The notes beneath the pieces were generated by a model. The model was not told where the DNA came from. It did not search any database and was given only the letters and a program-made list of their open reading frames with translations. Both the position numbers and the translations under genes were made by a program. Shown here piece by piece: positions 1 through 8,674 of a stretch of DNA of 64,000 nt; position 1 is the stretch's first letter, and each line of letters starts with the position of its first letter. Source of the stretch: an uncultured Cellulosilyticum sp. (lineage in GTDB: Bacteria; Bacillota; Clostridia; Lachnospirales; Cellulosilyticaceae); NCBI GenBank assembly GCA_934725855.1, contig CAKVCL010000001.1:124001-188000 (forward strand), written 5' to 3'.

Positions 1-11
1 CGTAGTATGCA

Positions 12-59
12 CAACTAAAAAAAGGATATCACTCAAAGCGATTATCCTTTCTTTAGTTG
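12..59 (-). terminator. Terminator of clpB
   Basis: Inverted repeat 12-59 (CAACTAAA with TTTAGTTG, then AAAGGATA with TATCCTTT) just past the clpB stop codon. Read on the minus strand it is a long hairpin with T-rich flanks, as expected for an intrinsic terminator. Confidence 0.7.
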
Positions 60-70
60 ATCTATGAGAT

Positions 71-2683
71 TTATTGTTCTATTTCTTCTACATCTACTGT
101 TAAGCCTTCTCCATTGTAATCCACAACAAATGTAGAAAATGGCATGACCTCTTTTGCAATTAAAGTTCTTGCAATGAGCGTTTCTACTTTACGCTGTAAG
201 AATCTTCTAAGTGGTCTTGCACCGAAAATTGGGTCAAATCCTTGGTCAGCCACATAATCTTTGGCACGTTCTGTTAAGCGCACATGAAGTTGTTTATCTT
301 CCAGTCTCTTTTCAAGATCTTTTTCAAGTAAGGTCACAATTTGAACGATTTCTTGTTTTTGCAATGGTTTATAAAGCACAATTTCATCTAAACGATTCAA
401 AAACTCTGGTCTAAAGTGTGTTTTGAGCATACTGTTAACGGTTTCTTTAGCTTCTTCACTAATTTCTCCGTTTTCTCCAATTCCTTCTAGAATCGCTTGT
501 GAACCTAAGTTAGAAGTTAAAATGATAATGGTATTTTTAAAGTCAACGGTTCGACCTTTTGAATCGGTGACACGTCCATCATCTAAGATTTGTAAAAGCA
601 CATTAAAGACATCTGGATGCGCTTTTTCCACTTCATCAAATAAGATGACCGCATAAGGTTTTCTTCGAACCGCTTCAGTAAGTTGTCCGCCTTCTTCATA
701 GCCTACATATCCTGGAGGTGCACCAATGAGTCTTGCCACAGAGTGTTTCTCCATGTATTCACTCATATCAATACGAATCATACTGTGCTCATCATCAAAT
801 AACGCTTCTGCTAATGCTTTGGCAAGCTCTGTCTTTCCGACACCCGTTGGTCCTAGGAATAAGAAAGAGCCAATCGGTCTTCTTGGGTCTTTAATCCCTG
901 CACGTGAACGTAAAATGGCATCGGTCACCGTACTAACGGCTTCATTTTGTCCAATGACACGATGATGTAAAATTTCCTCTAAACGTAACAGCTTATGACG
1001 TTCACCCTCCATCAATTTCGTAATTGGAATTTGCGTCCATCTTGAAATAATCTTTGCGATTTCCTCTTCATTGACTTTATCACGTAGTAAAGCATTTTCA
1101 CTCCCTGACTGTGCTTTTGCCTCTGCCTCCTCGAGTTGTTTTCTAAGATTTGGAATCACGCCATATTTAAGTTCTGCTGCTTTATTATAATCATATTCCC
1201 TCTCAGCCTTTTGCATATGGGCTGTTTCTGCTTCGATTTGTTCTTTAATCTTTCTAACAGAAGTAATGGCCTCTTTCTCATTCTCCCATTGTACTTTCAT
1301 CGCTTTAAATTTTTCACGTAATTCAGCAAGTTCTTTTTGAGTTTCTAATAAGTTTTGTTTAGAAATGGCATCTTCTTCTTTTTTAAGGGCGGTTTCTGCA
1401 ATTTCAAGTTGTAAAACCTTACGTGCAATTTCATCAAGTTCCACAGGCATGGAGTCAATTTCTGTACGTAATAAGGCACAAGCTTCATCCACTAGGTCAA
1501 TCGCTTTATCTGGTAAGAATCGGTCTGAAATGTAACGATCAGACAAAGTGGCTGCGGCAATCAGCGCATTATCTTGAATTTGTACGCCATGGTAAATTTC
1601 ATAACGCTCTTTAATACCACGCAAAATGGCAATGGTATCTTCTACCGTTGGTTCTTCTACCATAACGGGTTGGAAACGTCTAGCTAATGCGGCATCTTTT
1701 TCAATATATTGGCGGTATTCATTGAGTGTGGTGGCGCCAATACAGTGAAGTTCCCCTCTGGCTAACATGGGTTTAAGTAAGTTCCCTGCATCCATAGAGC
1801 CTTCTGTTTTACCTGCTCCTACAATGGTGTGAAGTTCATCAATGAAAAGAATGATCTTGCCTTCACTTTTCTTGATTTCTTGCAAAACGGCTTTTAAACG
1901 TTCCTCAAATTCACCACGATACTTAGCGCCTGCAATCAATGAGCCCATATCCAAAGAAAAGATACGTCTGTCTCTTAGTGTCTCTGGTACATCACCTCTT
2001 ACAATACGTTGCGCCAATCCTTCAGCAATCGCCGTTTTACCAACACCAGGTTCACCAATTAAAACAGGGTTATTCTTCGTTTTACGTGAAAGAATTCGAA
2101 TCACATTACGAATTTCATTATCACGCCCAATGACAGGGTCTATTTTTTGTTCACGCGCACGTTCTACTAGATCATAGCCATATTTATTTAACACATCATA
2201 AGTGCCTTCTGGTTCCTCACTTGTTACATGCGCATTGCCTCTAATTTGCTTTAAGATTTCTTTAAAGGCCTTCTTCTCTATATTAAATGCTTTTAAAATC
2301 TTACCAGCTTCACCTGGTGCAACTTGTAATAACGCCATCATCAAATGCTCTACAGAAACATATTCATCTTGCATTTGTTGAGCGATTTTTTCACTTTCAG
2401 TTAATACTTTATCCGTTTCACTTGAAACATAAACTTTATCTAGCTCTCTACCAGGGCCACTTACACGTGGTAATCTGCCGATGGCTTCTCCCACAGATTG
2501 AGTCATCTCTTCCACTTGAACATTCATTTTGGTTAAGATTTGAGGAATCAAACCCTGAGGTTGAGTGAGCAGTGCATACATTAAATGTAATGGTTCAATC
2601 TGATTGTTTTGATAAGAAATTGCCATTTGCTGAGCATTTTGAATTGCTTCAATTGATTTTTTTGTGAAGTTTTGTCCATTCAT
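71..2683 (-). CDS. clpB: ATP-dependent chaperone ClpB
   Basis: Cytoplasmic AAA+ disaggregase that threads aggregated proteins through a hexameric pore and works with DnaK/DnaJ/GrpE. The 870-residue protein is full length. It has an N-terminal Clp repeat domain (about 1-150), a first AAA+ module with Walker A GEPGVGKT at 210-217, a coiled-coil middle domain (about 410-530) that marks ClpB rather than ClpC or ClpA, and a second AAA+ module with Walker A GPTGVGKT near residue 610. The ribosome binding site AAGGAGGAATGAATC precedes the ATG. It lies 31 bp downstream of the ribbon-helix-helix gene at 2715-3365 on the same strand, and no promoter is obvious between them, so the two are probably cotranscribed. 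No CtsR or CIRCE-like site was seen in the upstream region. Confidence 0.97.
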   Translation of the reverse strand: MNGQNFTKKSIEAIQNAQQMAISYQNNQIEPLHLMYALLTQPQGLIPQILTKMNVQVEEMTQSVGEAIGRLPRVSGPGRELDKVYVSSETDKVLTESEKIAQQMQDEYVSVEHLMMALLQVAPGEAGKILKAFNIEKKAFKEILKQIRGNAHVTSEEPEGTYDVLNKYGYDLVERAREQKIDPVIGRDNEIRNVIRILSRKTKNNPVLIGEPGVGKTAIAEGLAQRIVRGDVPETLRDRRIFSLDMGSLIAGAKYRGEFEERLKAVLQEIKKSEGKIILFIDELHTIVGAGKTEGSMDAGNLLKPMLARGELHCIGATTLNEYRQYIEKDAALARRFQPVMVEEPTVEDTIAILRGIKERYEIYHGVQIQDNALIAAATLSDRYISDRFLPDKAIDLVDEACALLRTEIDSMPVELDEIARKVLQLEIAETALKKEEDAISKQNLLETQKELAELREKFKAMKVQWENEKEAITSVRKIKEQIEAETAHMQKAEREYDYNKAAELKYGVIPNLRKQLEEAEAKAQSGSENALLRDKVNEEEIAKIISRWTQIPITKLMEGERHKLLRLEEILHHRVIGQNEAVSTVTDAILRSRAGIKDPRRPIGSFLFLGPTGVGKTELAKALAEALFDDEHSMIRIDMSEYMEKHSVARLIGAPPGYVGYEEGGQLTEAVRRKPYAVILFDEVEKAHPDVFNVLLQILDDGRVTDSKGRTVDFKNTIIILTSNLGSQAILEGIGENGEISEEAKETVNSMLKTHFRPEFLNRLDEIVLYKPLQKQEIVQIVTLLEKDLEKRLEDKQLHVRLTERAKDYVADQGFDPIFGARPLRRFLQRKVETLIARTLIAKEVMPFSTFVVDYNGEGLTVDVEEIEQ

Positions 2684-2714
2684 GATTCATTCCTCCTTAA
2701 AACATTTCTTTAAA

Positions 2715-3365
2715 TTAAATCAAACAACCTTGCTCTTCATAGTATCTTTTATAATGTTGTTTTAACAAATGATATTGGGCTTCTTCCTGTCCTAACTCAT
2801 TAAAGTAAATCTTTAACCCATCATCAAGTGCCTTGATATATCTAGAAAGTACACTGGCTAATTCATTTTCTCCAGTAGGCTTTTCAAAGCCCTCCAATCG
2901 GAAAGTTCTAAGCCATTTGGTGCCTTCCTCAACTTCCCAGGACACCTTGCCCCATTCATTTTCCACGTAACACCAAAGTTTGAAGAAAGCATTTAAATAA
3001 TAATAAAGGCCTTCACTTTGTGTACGCGAAACAATGCGAAGTTGTCCCTTTAATTGACCCTCTCGCTGCATCAGGTAAACTGAATAGCGAATCGTGGGAT
3101 TATATTTATAACGCAGTGCACTTTTAATGCTATACATATGGTCAGCTGCTTGATTTTGAATCTGAAAATGTGTATAGGGTTTAAGGTATTCTGAAATCTG
3201 GTCAAATACCCTTTGGAGCTGCTGCTCTGGCGTAACCATTGCCACTTTTTCCGCTAAAATCTGATTAATTAAGCTAGAACGGTTAGTATGCAATGAATAG
3301 GCCATTTCGTCAATCGCTTCCACCACATCATCCATTAAAACTAAACTGTAGACACTCTTTTTCAT
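2715..3365 (-). CDS. Uncharacterised protein with N-terminal ribbon-helix-helix domain
   Basis: The protein (216 aa) is not assigned to a named family. Residues 3-42 look like a ribbon-helix-helix DNA-binding fold: a short strand (SVYSLVLMDDVVEAIDEMA) followed by an NRSSLINQILAE helix typical of CopG/MetJ-like proteins. The remaining 170 residues are aromatic-rich (many Tyr and Trp), with no signal peptide or membrane segment, and may be a sensor or oligomerisation domain. It has a good ribosome binding site (AGAGGTGACGCT) and a clear promoter upstream. Since it is the first gene before clpB, it could regulate the stress operon or itself; that is inference. It is far longer than typical antitoxins and has no toxin partner. 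Confidence 0.7.
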   Translation of the reverse strand: MKKSVYSLVLMDDVVEAIDEMAYSLHTNRSSLINQILAEKVAMVTPEQQLQRVFDQISEYLKPYTHFQIQNQAADHMYSIKSALRYKYNPTIRYSVYLMQREGQLKGQLRIVSRTQSEGLYYYLNAFFKLWCYVENEWGKVSWEVEEGTKWLRTFRLEGFEKPTGENELASVLSRYIKALDDGLKIYFNELGQEEAQYHLLKQHYKRYYEEQGCLI

Positions 3366-3388
3366 AGCGTCACCTCTTTCTTAATCCC

Positions 3389-3417
3389 ATCATATACCTA
3401 CCTTAAACTTTCGTCAA
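3389..3417 (-). promoter_or_regulatory. Sigma-A promoter for the RHH-clpB operon
   Basis: On the minus strand, TTGACG (3412-3417), a 17-bp spacer and TATGAT (3389-3394) lie just upstream of the RHH gene's ribosome binding site. This is close to consensus for the housekeeping sigma factor. Confidence 0.7.
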
Positions 3418-3554
3418 TACATTTATATAATTTTTAAATCAAATTATTTAATGTGTCATTGATTTTATATTTGTTAGATTTGTCAATTAAATGGGCATGA
3501 TTTTATATTTAAATGGATAAACTAACTCTATTATTTCTAAAAGGATGGATGCTT

Positions 3555-4349
3555 ATGAGATCTAAAAGAAACTTTTTACATTTTATTTGGGTATTGGGGC
3601 TTTGTATTTTGTCTATTTTTCCTCTTCAAGTTCTTTATGCCAACACCAGTCATTTAGACAATACCAAAACAGACTGGTGGCTCGTTCGTGCTAAAAATCA
3701 TGAAACCCCTGGTTTCAATGATAAACTCCACTATAAGCTTCAAGATTATGACGCTTACTGTTTAGGCGATACCACACGTCCAGTCGTGTATTTAACTTTT
3801 GATGAAGGTTATGAAAACGGTTATACCTCAAAGATTTTAGACATTTTAAAAGCTCATGATGTGAAAGCCATGTTTTTTGTTACTTTACCTTATCTGAATC
3901 AAAATCAAGATTTAATTAAGCGGATGTATGATGAAGGGCATTATGTTTGCAATCATACGGATCATCATTTATCTATGCCAAGTGTAGCAACTGATGAAGC
4001 TAAATTCAAAGAGGAAATTACTCGTGTTGCAGAAGCTTACACCGCCATTACCCAAAGTCCTATGCCCCCCTTTTTTAGACCCCCTATGGGACATTATTCA
4101 GAACGCTCCTTAGCCATGACACAGGCATTAGGTTATCGAACCATCTTCTGGAGCTTTGCTTATTGTGATTGGAAACCAGAAGCACAACCTAATCCTGCCA
4201 ATGCCGAAAAGCTTATGTTAGATGGTCTCCATCATGGCGCCATTTATTTACTTCATGCCGTATCCAAAACCAATACCCAAGTCTTAGGAAGCTTTATTGA
4301 CCACGCCAAAGAAATGGGTTATACCTTTGAACTCATGCCAACTTCATAA
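3555..4349 (+). CDS. Secreted polysaccharide deacetylase, PdaA type
   Basis: Predicted peptidoglycan N-acetyl (muramic) deacetylase of carbohydrate esterase family 4, acting outside the membrane. The NodB-type domain is visible: TFDEGYENGYT holds the first Asp pair region, NHTDHH the metal-binding His pair, FFRPPMGHYS motif 3, and LLHAV the late His motif. TFDxGYENGYT is characteristic of PdaA-like enzymes, which make muramic-delta-lactam in spore cortex. The start chosen at 3555 (MRSKRN) follows AAGGAT by 8 bases and gives 264 residues with a normal signal peptide (hydrophobic stretch about 8-28). An earlier in-frame ATG at 3513 lacks a ribosome binding site. Single gene, followed by a shared terminator. 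Confidence 0.9.
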   Translation: MRSKRNFLHFIWVLGLCILSIFPLQVLYANTSHLDNTKTDWWLVRAKNHETPGFNDKLHYKLQDYDAYCLGDTTRPVVYLTFDEGYENGYTSKILDILKAHDVKAMFFVTLPYLNQNQDLIKRMYDEGHYVCNHTDHHLSMPSVATDEAKFKEEITRVAEAYTAITQSPMPPFFRPPMGHYSERSLAMTQALGYRTIFWSFAYCDWKPEAQPNPANAEKLMLDGLHHGAIYLLHAVSKTNTQVLGSFIDHAKEMGYTFELMPTS

Positions 4350-4400
4350 ATCTATAACTGCTCCCTAAATCACCCTAAATTTATGTCTTTTTATAGACTA

Positions 4401-4466
4401 AAAAACCTTCTGTTTTATTTATGGTGTTATGAATAACAACTCCATTAAACAAACAGAAGGTTTTTT
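4401..4466. terminator. Bidirectional terminator between the deacetylase and EamA genes
   Basis: AAAAACCTTCTGTTT at 4401-4415 pairs with AAACAGAAGGTTTTT at 4451-4465. The loop contains a second small hairpin (GTTATGAATAAC). A- and T-runs on both sides allow it to stop both convergent transcripts. Confidence 0.85.
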
Positions 4467-4490
4467 ACAATATCAAAAGCTTCTCACATC

Positions 4491-5357
4491 CTAAATGATA
4501 GCAAGCAAAATCGTTCCAAAGGTAATACAAGCCACACCAAAGGCTGCTTTTTTAGTGAGGGACTCATGAAATACAAGCCATGAAAACGCAATGGTAACCA
4601 AAATGCTCAATTTATCTATAGGCACAACGACACTAGCAGGACCATCTTGCAGCGCTCGGTAATAGCATAACCATGATGCCCCTGTTGCAAGACCAGATAA
4701 AGTAATAAAGCCAAGCTCCTTTTTTTCTATCTTTTTCAATTCATGTTGTTTTCCTGCCACAAATACCATAAGCCATGCCATGAGTATCACAACGGTTGTC
4801 CGAATCGCCGTACCAAGATTAGAATTGATTCCTGTTATACCAATCTTACCTAATATGGCAGTCAAGCTGGCAAATACTGCTGATAAAATCGCATAGACCA
4901 ACCAGCTCCTTCCCTGATTTTCTTTGCTGTCATCTGATTTTTTCTTTGAAATCATGAGCATGATCCCTACGCCTATCAAAATCACTGATATTGTCTTGCC
5001 CCATGTCAGTCCCTCATGTAGAAAAATAAGTGCTAAAAAAATCGTAAGAACCGTACTAGATTTATCAATAGGTACAACTTTATTGATGTCTCCTTTTTGA
5101 AGGGCACGAAAATAACATAGCCATGATGCCCCTGTTGCAAACCCAGAAAGAATGAGATACAACAATGTTCTACCACTAATCTGTGTGATTTGCGTCCCTG
5201 AACCTGTTATAAGTACCATGAGCCATGAAAAAAGTAATACAACGGTCGTTCGAATCGCCGTTGCCACATCTGAGTCCGTTTTTCGAATGCCACATTTTGC
5301 AAGTATTGCCGTGATTCCGGCAAAAAATGAAGAACTGATTGCATATAATATCCACAT
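4491..5357 (-). CDS. EamA/DMT-family transporter
   Basis: Ten-helix drug/metabolite transporter of the inner membrane; substrate not predictable. Two EamA halves are an obvious internal duplication: each carries an AIRTTVV segment, an SGxATGASWLCYxRALQ segment and a VVPIDK motif. The start at 5357 (MWILYA) is chosen because GGAGGT sits 7 bases upstream; that ribosome binding site overlaps the stop codon of the response-regulator C-terminal frame (TAATGG). This gives 288 residues. Tight coupling to the two-component genes upstream suggests they control or are cotranscribed with it. The gene itself is intact although both regulators upstream are frameshifted. Confidence 0.85.
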   Translation of the reverse strand: MWILYAISSSFFAGITAILAKCGIRKTDSDVATAIRTTVVLLFSWLMVLITGSGTQITQISGRTLLYLILSGFATGASWLCYFRALQKGDINKVVPIDKSSTVLTIFLALIFLHEGLTWGKTISVILIGVGIMLMISKKKSDDSKENQGRSWLVYAILSAVFASLTAILGKIGITGINSNLGTAIRTTVVILMAWLMVFVAGKQHELKKIEKKELGFITLSGLATGASWLCYYRALQDGPASVVVPIDKLSILVTIAFSWLVFHESLTKKAAFGVACITFGTILLAII

Positions 5358-5371
5358 TTTCTCTACCTCCA

Positions 5372-5690
5372 TTATTTATTCAGACGATAGCCTGCTCCCC
5401 ATACTGTCTCTAGTATGTTAGGATTCTTACTATCATCTTCAATTTTTTCACGAATACGGTTGATGTGTACCATAACAGTTGCACTATCTCCCGTATAATC
5501 ATATCCCCATATCTTTTCAAAAAGTTGTTTCTTCGAGAATACAATATTAGGATTCATTGCTAAAAATTTCAATAATTCAAATTCCCGATTGGGTAACTTA
5601 ATTTCTTGCTTTCCTTTATATGCCTTCCAGCTATTGACAAGTATCCTCAAATCTCCAATCACAATTTCTTCGGGTTCTACCCCTTTTTTT
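5372..5690 (-). CDS. OmpR-family response regulator, C-terminal DNA-binding part (other frame)
   Basis: Winged-helix DNA-binding domain of an OmpR/PhoB-type response regulator (PNREFELLKFLAMNPN, then VMVHINRIREKIE and VWGAGYRLNK). It is in the -1 frame relative to the receiver domain at 5677-6081. An open reading frame from a GTG at 5662 gives 96 residues, but there is no good ribosome binding site for independent start. If ribosomes slip back one base on the A-AAA-AAG heptamer at 5683-5689, the two frames join as a normal 236-residue regulator, with the linker reading KKGVEPEEIVIGDL. Loss of one A from an ancestral run of eight would have the same effect. Either a programmed frameshift or a disrupted gene. 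Confidence 0.75.
5671..5690 (-). other. A-AAA-AAG slippery heptamer with adjacent mini-hairpin
   Basis: On the minus strand the codons GAA AAA AAG GGG TAG end the receiver frame. A-AAA-AAG in this phase is the classic bacterial -1 slippery heptamer, as used in dnaX. A 4-bp GGGT/ACCC stem with a 3-base loop follows immediately. No strong internal Shine-Dalgarno sequence is visible at the usual 10-base distance upstream. The phase is exactly right to restore the regulator. Confidence 0.5.
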
Positions 5691-6081
5691 CCAAAGTTTT
5701 TTTTAGCATTCGGTCATACTGCCTCAGATTGGCGTTGACTCTTGCTACAAGCTCTGCTGGATCAAAAGGCTTTGCAATATAATCATCCGCCCCAATTCCA
5801 AGTCCTCTAATTTTATCTACGGATTCTGTTCTTGCCGTTACCATAAGAATGGGGATATCTACTCCATCTCTTATCTCTTTGCATACCTCATAGCCGCTTT
5901 TACCCGGAAGCATTACATCGAGCAACACTAAATCAAAATGCTCCTTTTCCAGTAGCTCCTGAACCTTTTGCCCATCTGACAAAATCTTAGTCTCAAATCC
6001 TGCTGCTTCTAGATAAACCTCCTCCACCATGCTGATATCTTCATCATCCTCTACAATTAATATTTTCTTATGATCTGCCAT
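5677..6081 (-). CDS. OmpR-family response regulator, receiver domain (ends at in-frame stop)
   Basis: CheY-like receiver of a two-component response regulator (134 aa). It keeps the acidic pocket (VEDDED), the phosphoacceptor Asp in LVLLDVMLPGKSG, the Thr of MVTAR and the Lys of AKPFDP. The frame stops at a TAG (5677-5679) three codons after the slippery A-AAA-AAG sequence. Immediately after the slippery site the RNA can form a small GGGT-AGA-ACCC hairpin (5672-5682). Without frameshifting the product is a receiver without output domain; with -1 frameshifting it continues into the winged helix. The HK gene upstream is also interrupted, which argues for gene decay as an alternative. Confidence 0.8.
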   Translation of the reverse strand: MADHKKILIVEDDEDISMVEEVYLEAAGFETKILSDGQKVQELLEKEHFDLVLLDVMLPGKSGYEVCKEIRDGVDIPILMVTARTESVDKIRGLGIGADDYIAKPFDPAELVARVNANLRQYDRMLKKTLEKKG

Positions 6082-6106
6082 TTTTACTTTACTCCATAAC
6101 TACATT

Positions 6107-6691
6107 TTATTCTTTCTTAAGCATTATGCAGACAGAAAAACCATCTGTATTTTCCGCTCTGACACTGCCACCCATTGCCTCAATTAGATACTTCACAATA
6201 TAAAGTCCTAGCCCATTTCCTAGCTTCTTGTTTCTTGATTCATCCGCCCGATAAAACTCATCAAAAATATAGGGCAATTTTTCCTTTGAAACGCCCATAC
6301 CGTTATCCAAAAAACAAACTTGAAATGCCTCTTTTATTTCCTTCAGCGTTATTTTTATTTTTAAAGGTTTTGTTTCCACGTACTTTCTACTATTCTCCAA
6401 AAGATTATCAAAAACTCGAGTAAGTTGCTTTGGATCAACGGCTACATTCCCCGTTATTCCGTTTGTATCTACAGCTATTTCAAGCTGTTCATTTATGAAA
6501 ATTTCCTGCTTTCTCTTTACGTAACCTTTAATAAAACCAGAAATTTCTATACTCTTTAAATCAAGTAGCATATTTCCTGTTTCCAGTTTTGACAGATAAA
6601 ATAACTGATTTAAGAGGTTCTCCATATCGCCTGTCCTTCGATAAGCTATCTGAAGAAACTGCTTCTGCTGCTCAGGTGTAGACGCCATCAA
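6107..6691 (-). pseudogene. Sensor histidine kinase, C-terminal catalytic part (frameshifted)
   Basis: Carries the kinase ATP-binding domain with all boxes: N box (DNLLENSRKYVE), G1 (DNGMGVS), F box (YIFDEFYRAD) and G2 (GNGLGLYIVKYL). It reads in a different frame from the HAMP/DHp part at 6672-7247, and the only start is a TTG at 6691 without a ribosome binding site. The sequence across the junction (GTC TAC ACC TGA G) would be restored to a normal GVYTPEQQKQ linker by one extra AC dinucleotide, so a 2-bp contraction in a short ACAC repeat is the simplest explanation. The separated domain could not act as a normal membrane kinase. Confidence 0.75.
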
Positions 6692-7247
6692 GCAGTCCCT
6701 TGATTGTCCCCCTGATTGCTGTAAGTGGTGTTCTTAAATCATGGGAAATACCCGCTATCATATCTATTCTTGCCTTTTCGTATTTTTTGTTTCTCTCCTG
6801 TTCAGCCAATATAGATTTTCGCATCTCATTAAAGGTGTTACATACATCTTCAAATTCTACATCTCCGCTATATTTAATATTTTGGGCTAAATCATTACTT
6901 CGGATTCTTTTTGCTCCTTCTGACAAGACATTTAACGGCGTCATAATATGCCCCACTAGTCTCTTTGTAATAATCTGACTCACTAATATCAGTACCGAAA
7001 TGCAAAGGACGCCATCCACTAAAACAAGTAAAAGAAACTCATTCCTATGTATGGTATACATTTCAAGTAATTCTTCCAATGCATCTTCTTCTACTATTTG
7101 CTCCATAGAAGCTCGGAATTCATTTTCAATGGTCTCAGCATATACACTTATAACTAAAAAATTGATCACGAAAAACATAAAAAGTATTACCAAAACCATC
7201 CATGTATTTAACAAAAAAATGCGTTTTTTTACACTCTTTTTTCTCAT
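6672..7247 (-). pseudogene. Sensor histidine kinase, N-terminal sensor/HAMP/DHp part (frameshifted)
   Basis: Membrane part of the kinase partner of the response regulator at 5372-6081. It has a first transmembrane helix (about residues 14-37), a very short extracytoplasmic segment, a second helix (about 72-92), a HAMP linker and the phosphoacceptor H box GISHDLRTPLTAIRG. The frame ends at TGA (6672-6674) shortly after the H box, before the ATPase domain, which continues in another frame. The start at 7247 (MRKKS) has GGAGGG 7 bases upstream. The small loop between the helices suggests an intramembrane-sensing type. Confidence 0.75.
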
Positions 7248-7423
7248 AAGCAATCCCTCCAAAACTTCTAATGGGGAAAGCCCTCTTTTAACTCACTCTC
7301 CCAATATACACTTATTTAAATTATCCTGTCCCCCTTATTATACCTCAATCAGCTATAAGTGCAATGTTTCACCCAAACAAGTTCCACTTATTCAAATGTC
7401 TATTAACTACTTTTTAAAAAAGC

Positions 7424-7469
7424 AAAAAAAGACTCCTATACTATTTTAATGAGTATGGAGATCTTTTTT
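7424..7469. terminator. Hairpin terminator
   Basis: GACTCCTATACT (7431-7442) pairs with AGTATGGAGATC (7452-7463, one mismatch), flanked by an A-run on the left and a T-run on the right, so it can act in both directions. It would end the minus-strand DUF4234-DUF2752 transcript before the two-component genes. Confidence 0.65.
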
Positions 7470-7512
7470 CCTCTTAACCTTATCCTACTACTTCATGTTT
7501 AGACATTTTTTA

Positions 7513-7596
7513 TTAAAATAATAAACCAATATCCCAATTTTCGATATAACCAAGCGGCTCTATTTGCATAAAAGCTTCTTCACCCATTGATTCCAT
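7513..7596 (-). pseudogene. Possible gene remnant, 27 codons
   Basis: A short minus-strand frame from ATG at 7596 to TAA at 7513, with an AAGGA 4 bases before the ATG. The peptide ends LGYIENWDIGLLF and looks like a protein tail rather than random sequence, but no family was recognised. It lies in the 384-bp gap between the kinase gene and the DUF2752 gene, which otherwise contains only the terminator at 7424-7469 and AT-rich sequence. May be a fragment or chance. Confidence 0.2.
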
Positions 7597-7646
7597 TGAG
7601 TCCTTCAAGATGATTTATTTCTTAAACTGCTTCTATTAGTAGGCTT

Positions 7647-8045
7647 TTACAAAAAAATGTAATTACCTAGCACATCCCTTATATTTCTAAAAATACAAAA
7701 TCCAATGAGCGCAATCAGTATGACGATGAGTAGACGTTCTTCACCCTTTGTAAAATCTTTTGTCCCATTTTTTATATATCTTATTCCCCATCTTATGACC
7801 ATTATCCCACCTATAGGCAATAAACAAAAGATAATGGGCTGACTTATAAATGCATCCCTAAATTTAAATTGTAATAAGTTCATACACATATGAGTCATCC
7901 CACACCCAGGGCAGTAAAGTTTTGTGACTTGTCGAAACAAACACGGAATTGCTACTCCTGTTTTTTGGTAAATCCATGCATAAGACATTCCTATAAGCAT
8001 TAAAAGACCAATCGCCTGACAGACCTTGAACGCTCTTTTTCTCAT
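7647..8045 (-). CDS. DUF2752 family membrane protein
   Basis: Small integral membrane protein (132 aa) of unknown function. It carries the family hallmark CPGCGMTH after the first transmembrane helix, followed by further hydrophobic segments (about residues 70-88 and 103-120). The conserved Cys/His cluster may bind a metal or redox group; that is inference. It begins 6 bases after the stop of the DUF4234 gene, with AAGGAT as ribosome binding site inside the end of that gene, so the two form an operon. DUF2752 and DUF4234/TM2-type proteins are often neighbours in Firmicutes. Confidence 0.8.
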   Translation of the reverse strand: MRKRAFKVCQAIGLLMLIGMSYAWIYQKTGVAIPCLFRQVTKLYCPGCGMTHMCMNLLQFKFRDAFISQPIIFCLLPIGGIMVIRWGIRYIKNGTKDFTKGEERLLIVILIALIGFCIFRNIRDVLGNYIFL

Positions 8046-8051
8046 AAATCC

Positions 8052-8387
8052 TTAAGCCAATTGATTAATATCGTTTTGAATCAGCGCATAAGTAATAATG
8101 CCACCAAAAATAAATAAAAGCAAATACAAAATACCACCGTTAGTTGCTGGAATGCCTCTGTTTTGTTTTGCTTTATCTAATTTTTCACCCATTTTGTATG
8201 CCCAGTAAAAGCCATAAAGTCCACATGTAATAACAGTAAAAATGAAAGCTAAAACGCCAGATGTCCCTCCCTCTTTAGACAAAGCATTGACCTCATTGGT
8301 CAAACATATAAACCAATAGATGCCATAAATGCCACAAGTAATAAAACAAAAAATAATACAAAGCGCAATATTTCTTTTTGTAATCAT
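8052..8387 (-). CDS. DUF4234 family membrane protein
   Basis: Small membrane protein (111 aa) of unknown function. Two similar helical hairpins each contain a CGxYGxYW motif (FITCGIYGIYWF near 15-26 and VITCGLYGFYWAYKMG near 53-68), which is diagnostic of the DUF4234 family, and a third hydrophobic segment lies near the C terminus. A good ribosome binding site (AGGGAGGATTAATTT) precedes the ATG. First gene of a two-gene operon with the DUF2752 gene. Confidence 0.8.
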   Translation of the reverse strand: MITKRNIALCIIFCFITCGIYGIYWFICLTNEVNALSKEGGTSGVLAFIFTVITCGLYGFYWAYKMGEKLDKAKQNRGIPATNGGILYLLLFIFGGIITYALIQNDINQLA

Positions 8388-8494
8388 AAATTAATCCTCC
8401 CTTATCAATTGATTACCTTCATCTTAGCAGATTATCACTCTTTTTTCTATTATCTAGCTTATTATTTTTTGAATCTGCTTTACAATATTTTTAT

Positions 8495-8516
8495 CTTGGG
8501 TAAGTCGTAACCTAAG
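8495..8516 (+). other. Small hairpin upstream of the BMP gene
   Basis: CTTGGGT and AACCTAAG (8495-8516) form a 7-bp stem with one G-T pair. It lies in a 287-bp AT-rich gap. No purine riboswitch core was recognised here, although such riboswitches often precede BMP genes. Confidence 0.25.
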
Positions 8517-8674
8517 TTAATGTAATTATATTAAATTAAATAAATAATAATGAATAAACTTTCTAGTCTAATAATACATGATTCTATTGTTTTTCTATCA
8601 TACTTTACTTATAATACAGAAGGTTTGCCTTGATATATGCAAACAAAAACTATGAAACAGCGGGGTATATCACA

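Noticed and set aside
2715..3365. Antitoxin of a toxin-antitoxin pair
   Set aside because: At 216 residues it is too long for a simple antitoxin, and the next gene is clpB, not a toxin.
8400..8674. Purine riboswitch before the BMP gene
   Set aside because: The conserved three-way junction blocks were not found; only a small hairpin is present.
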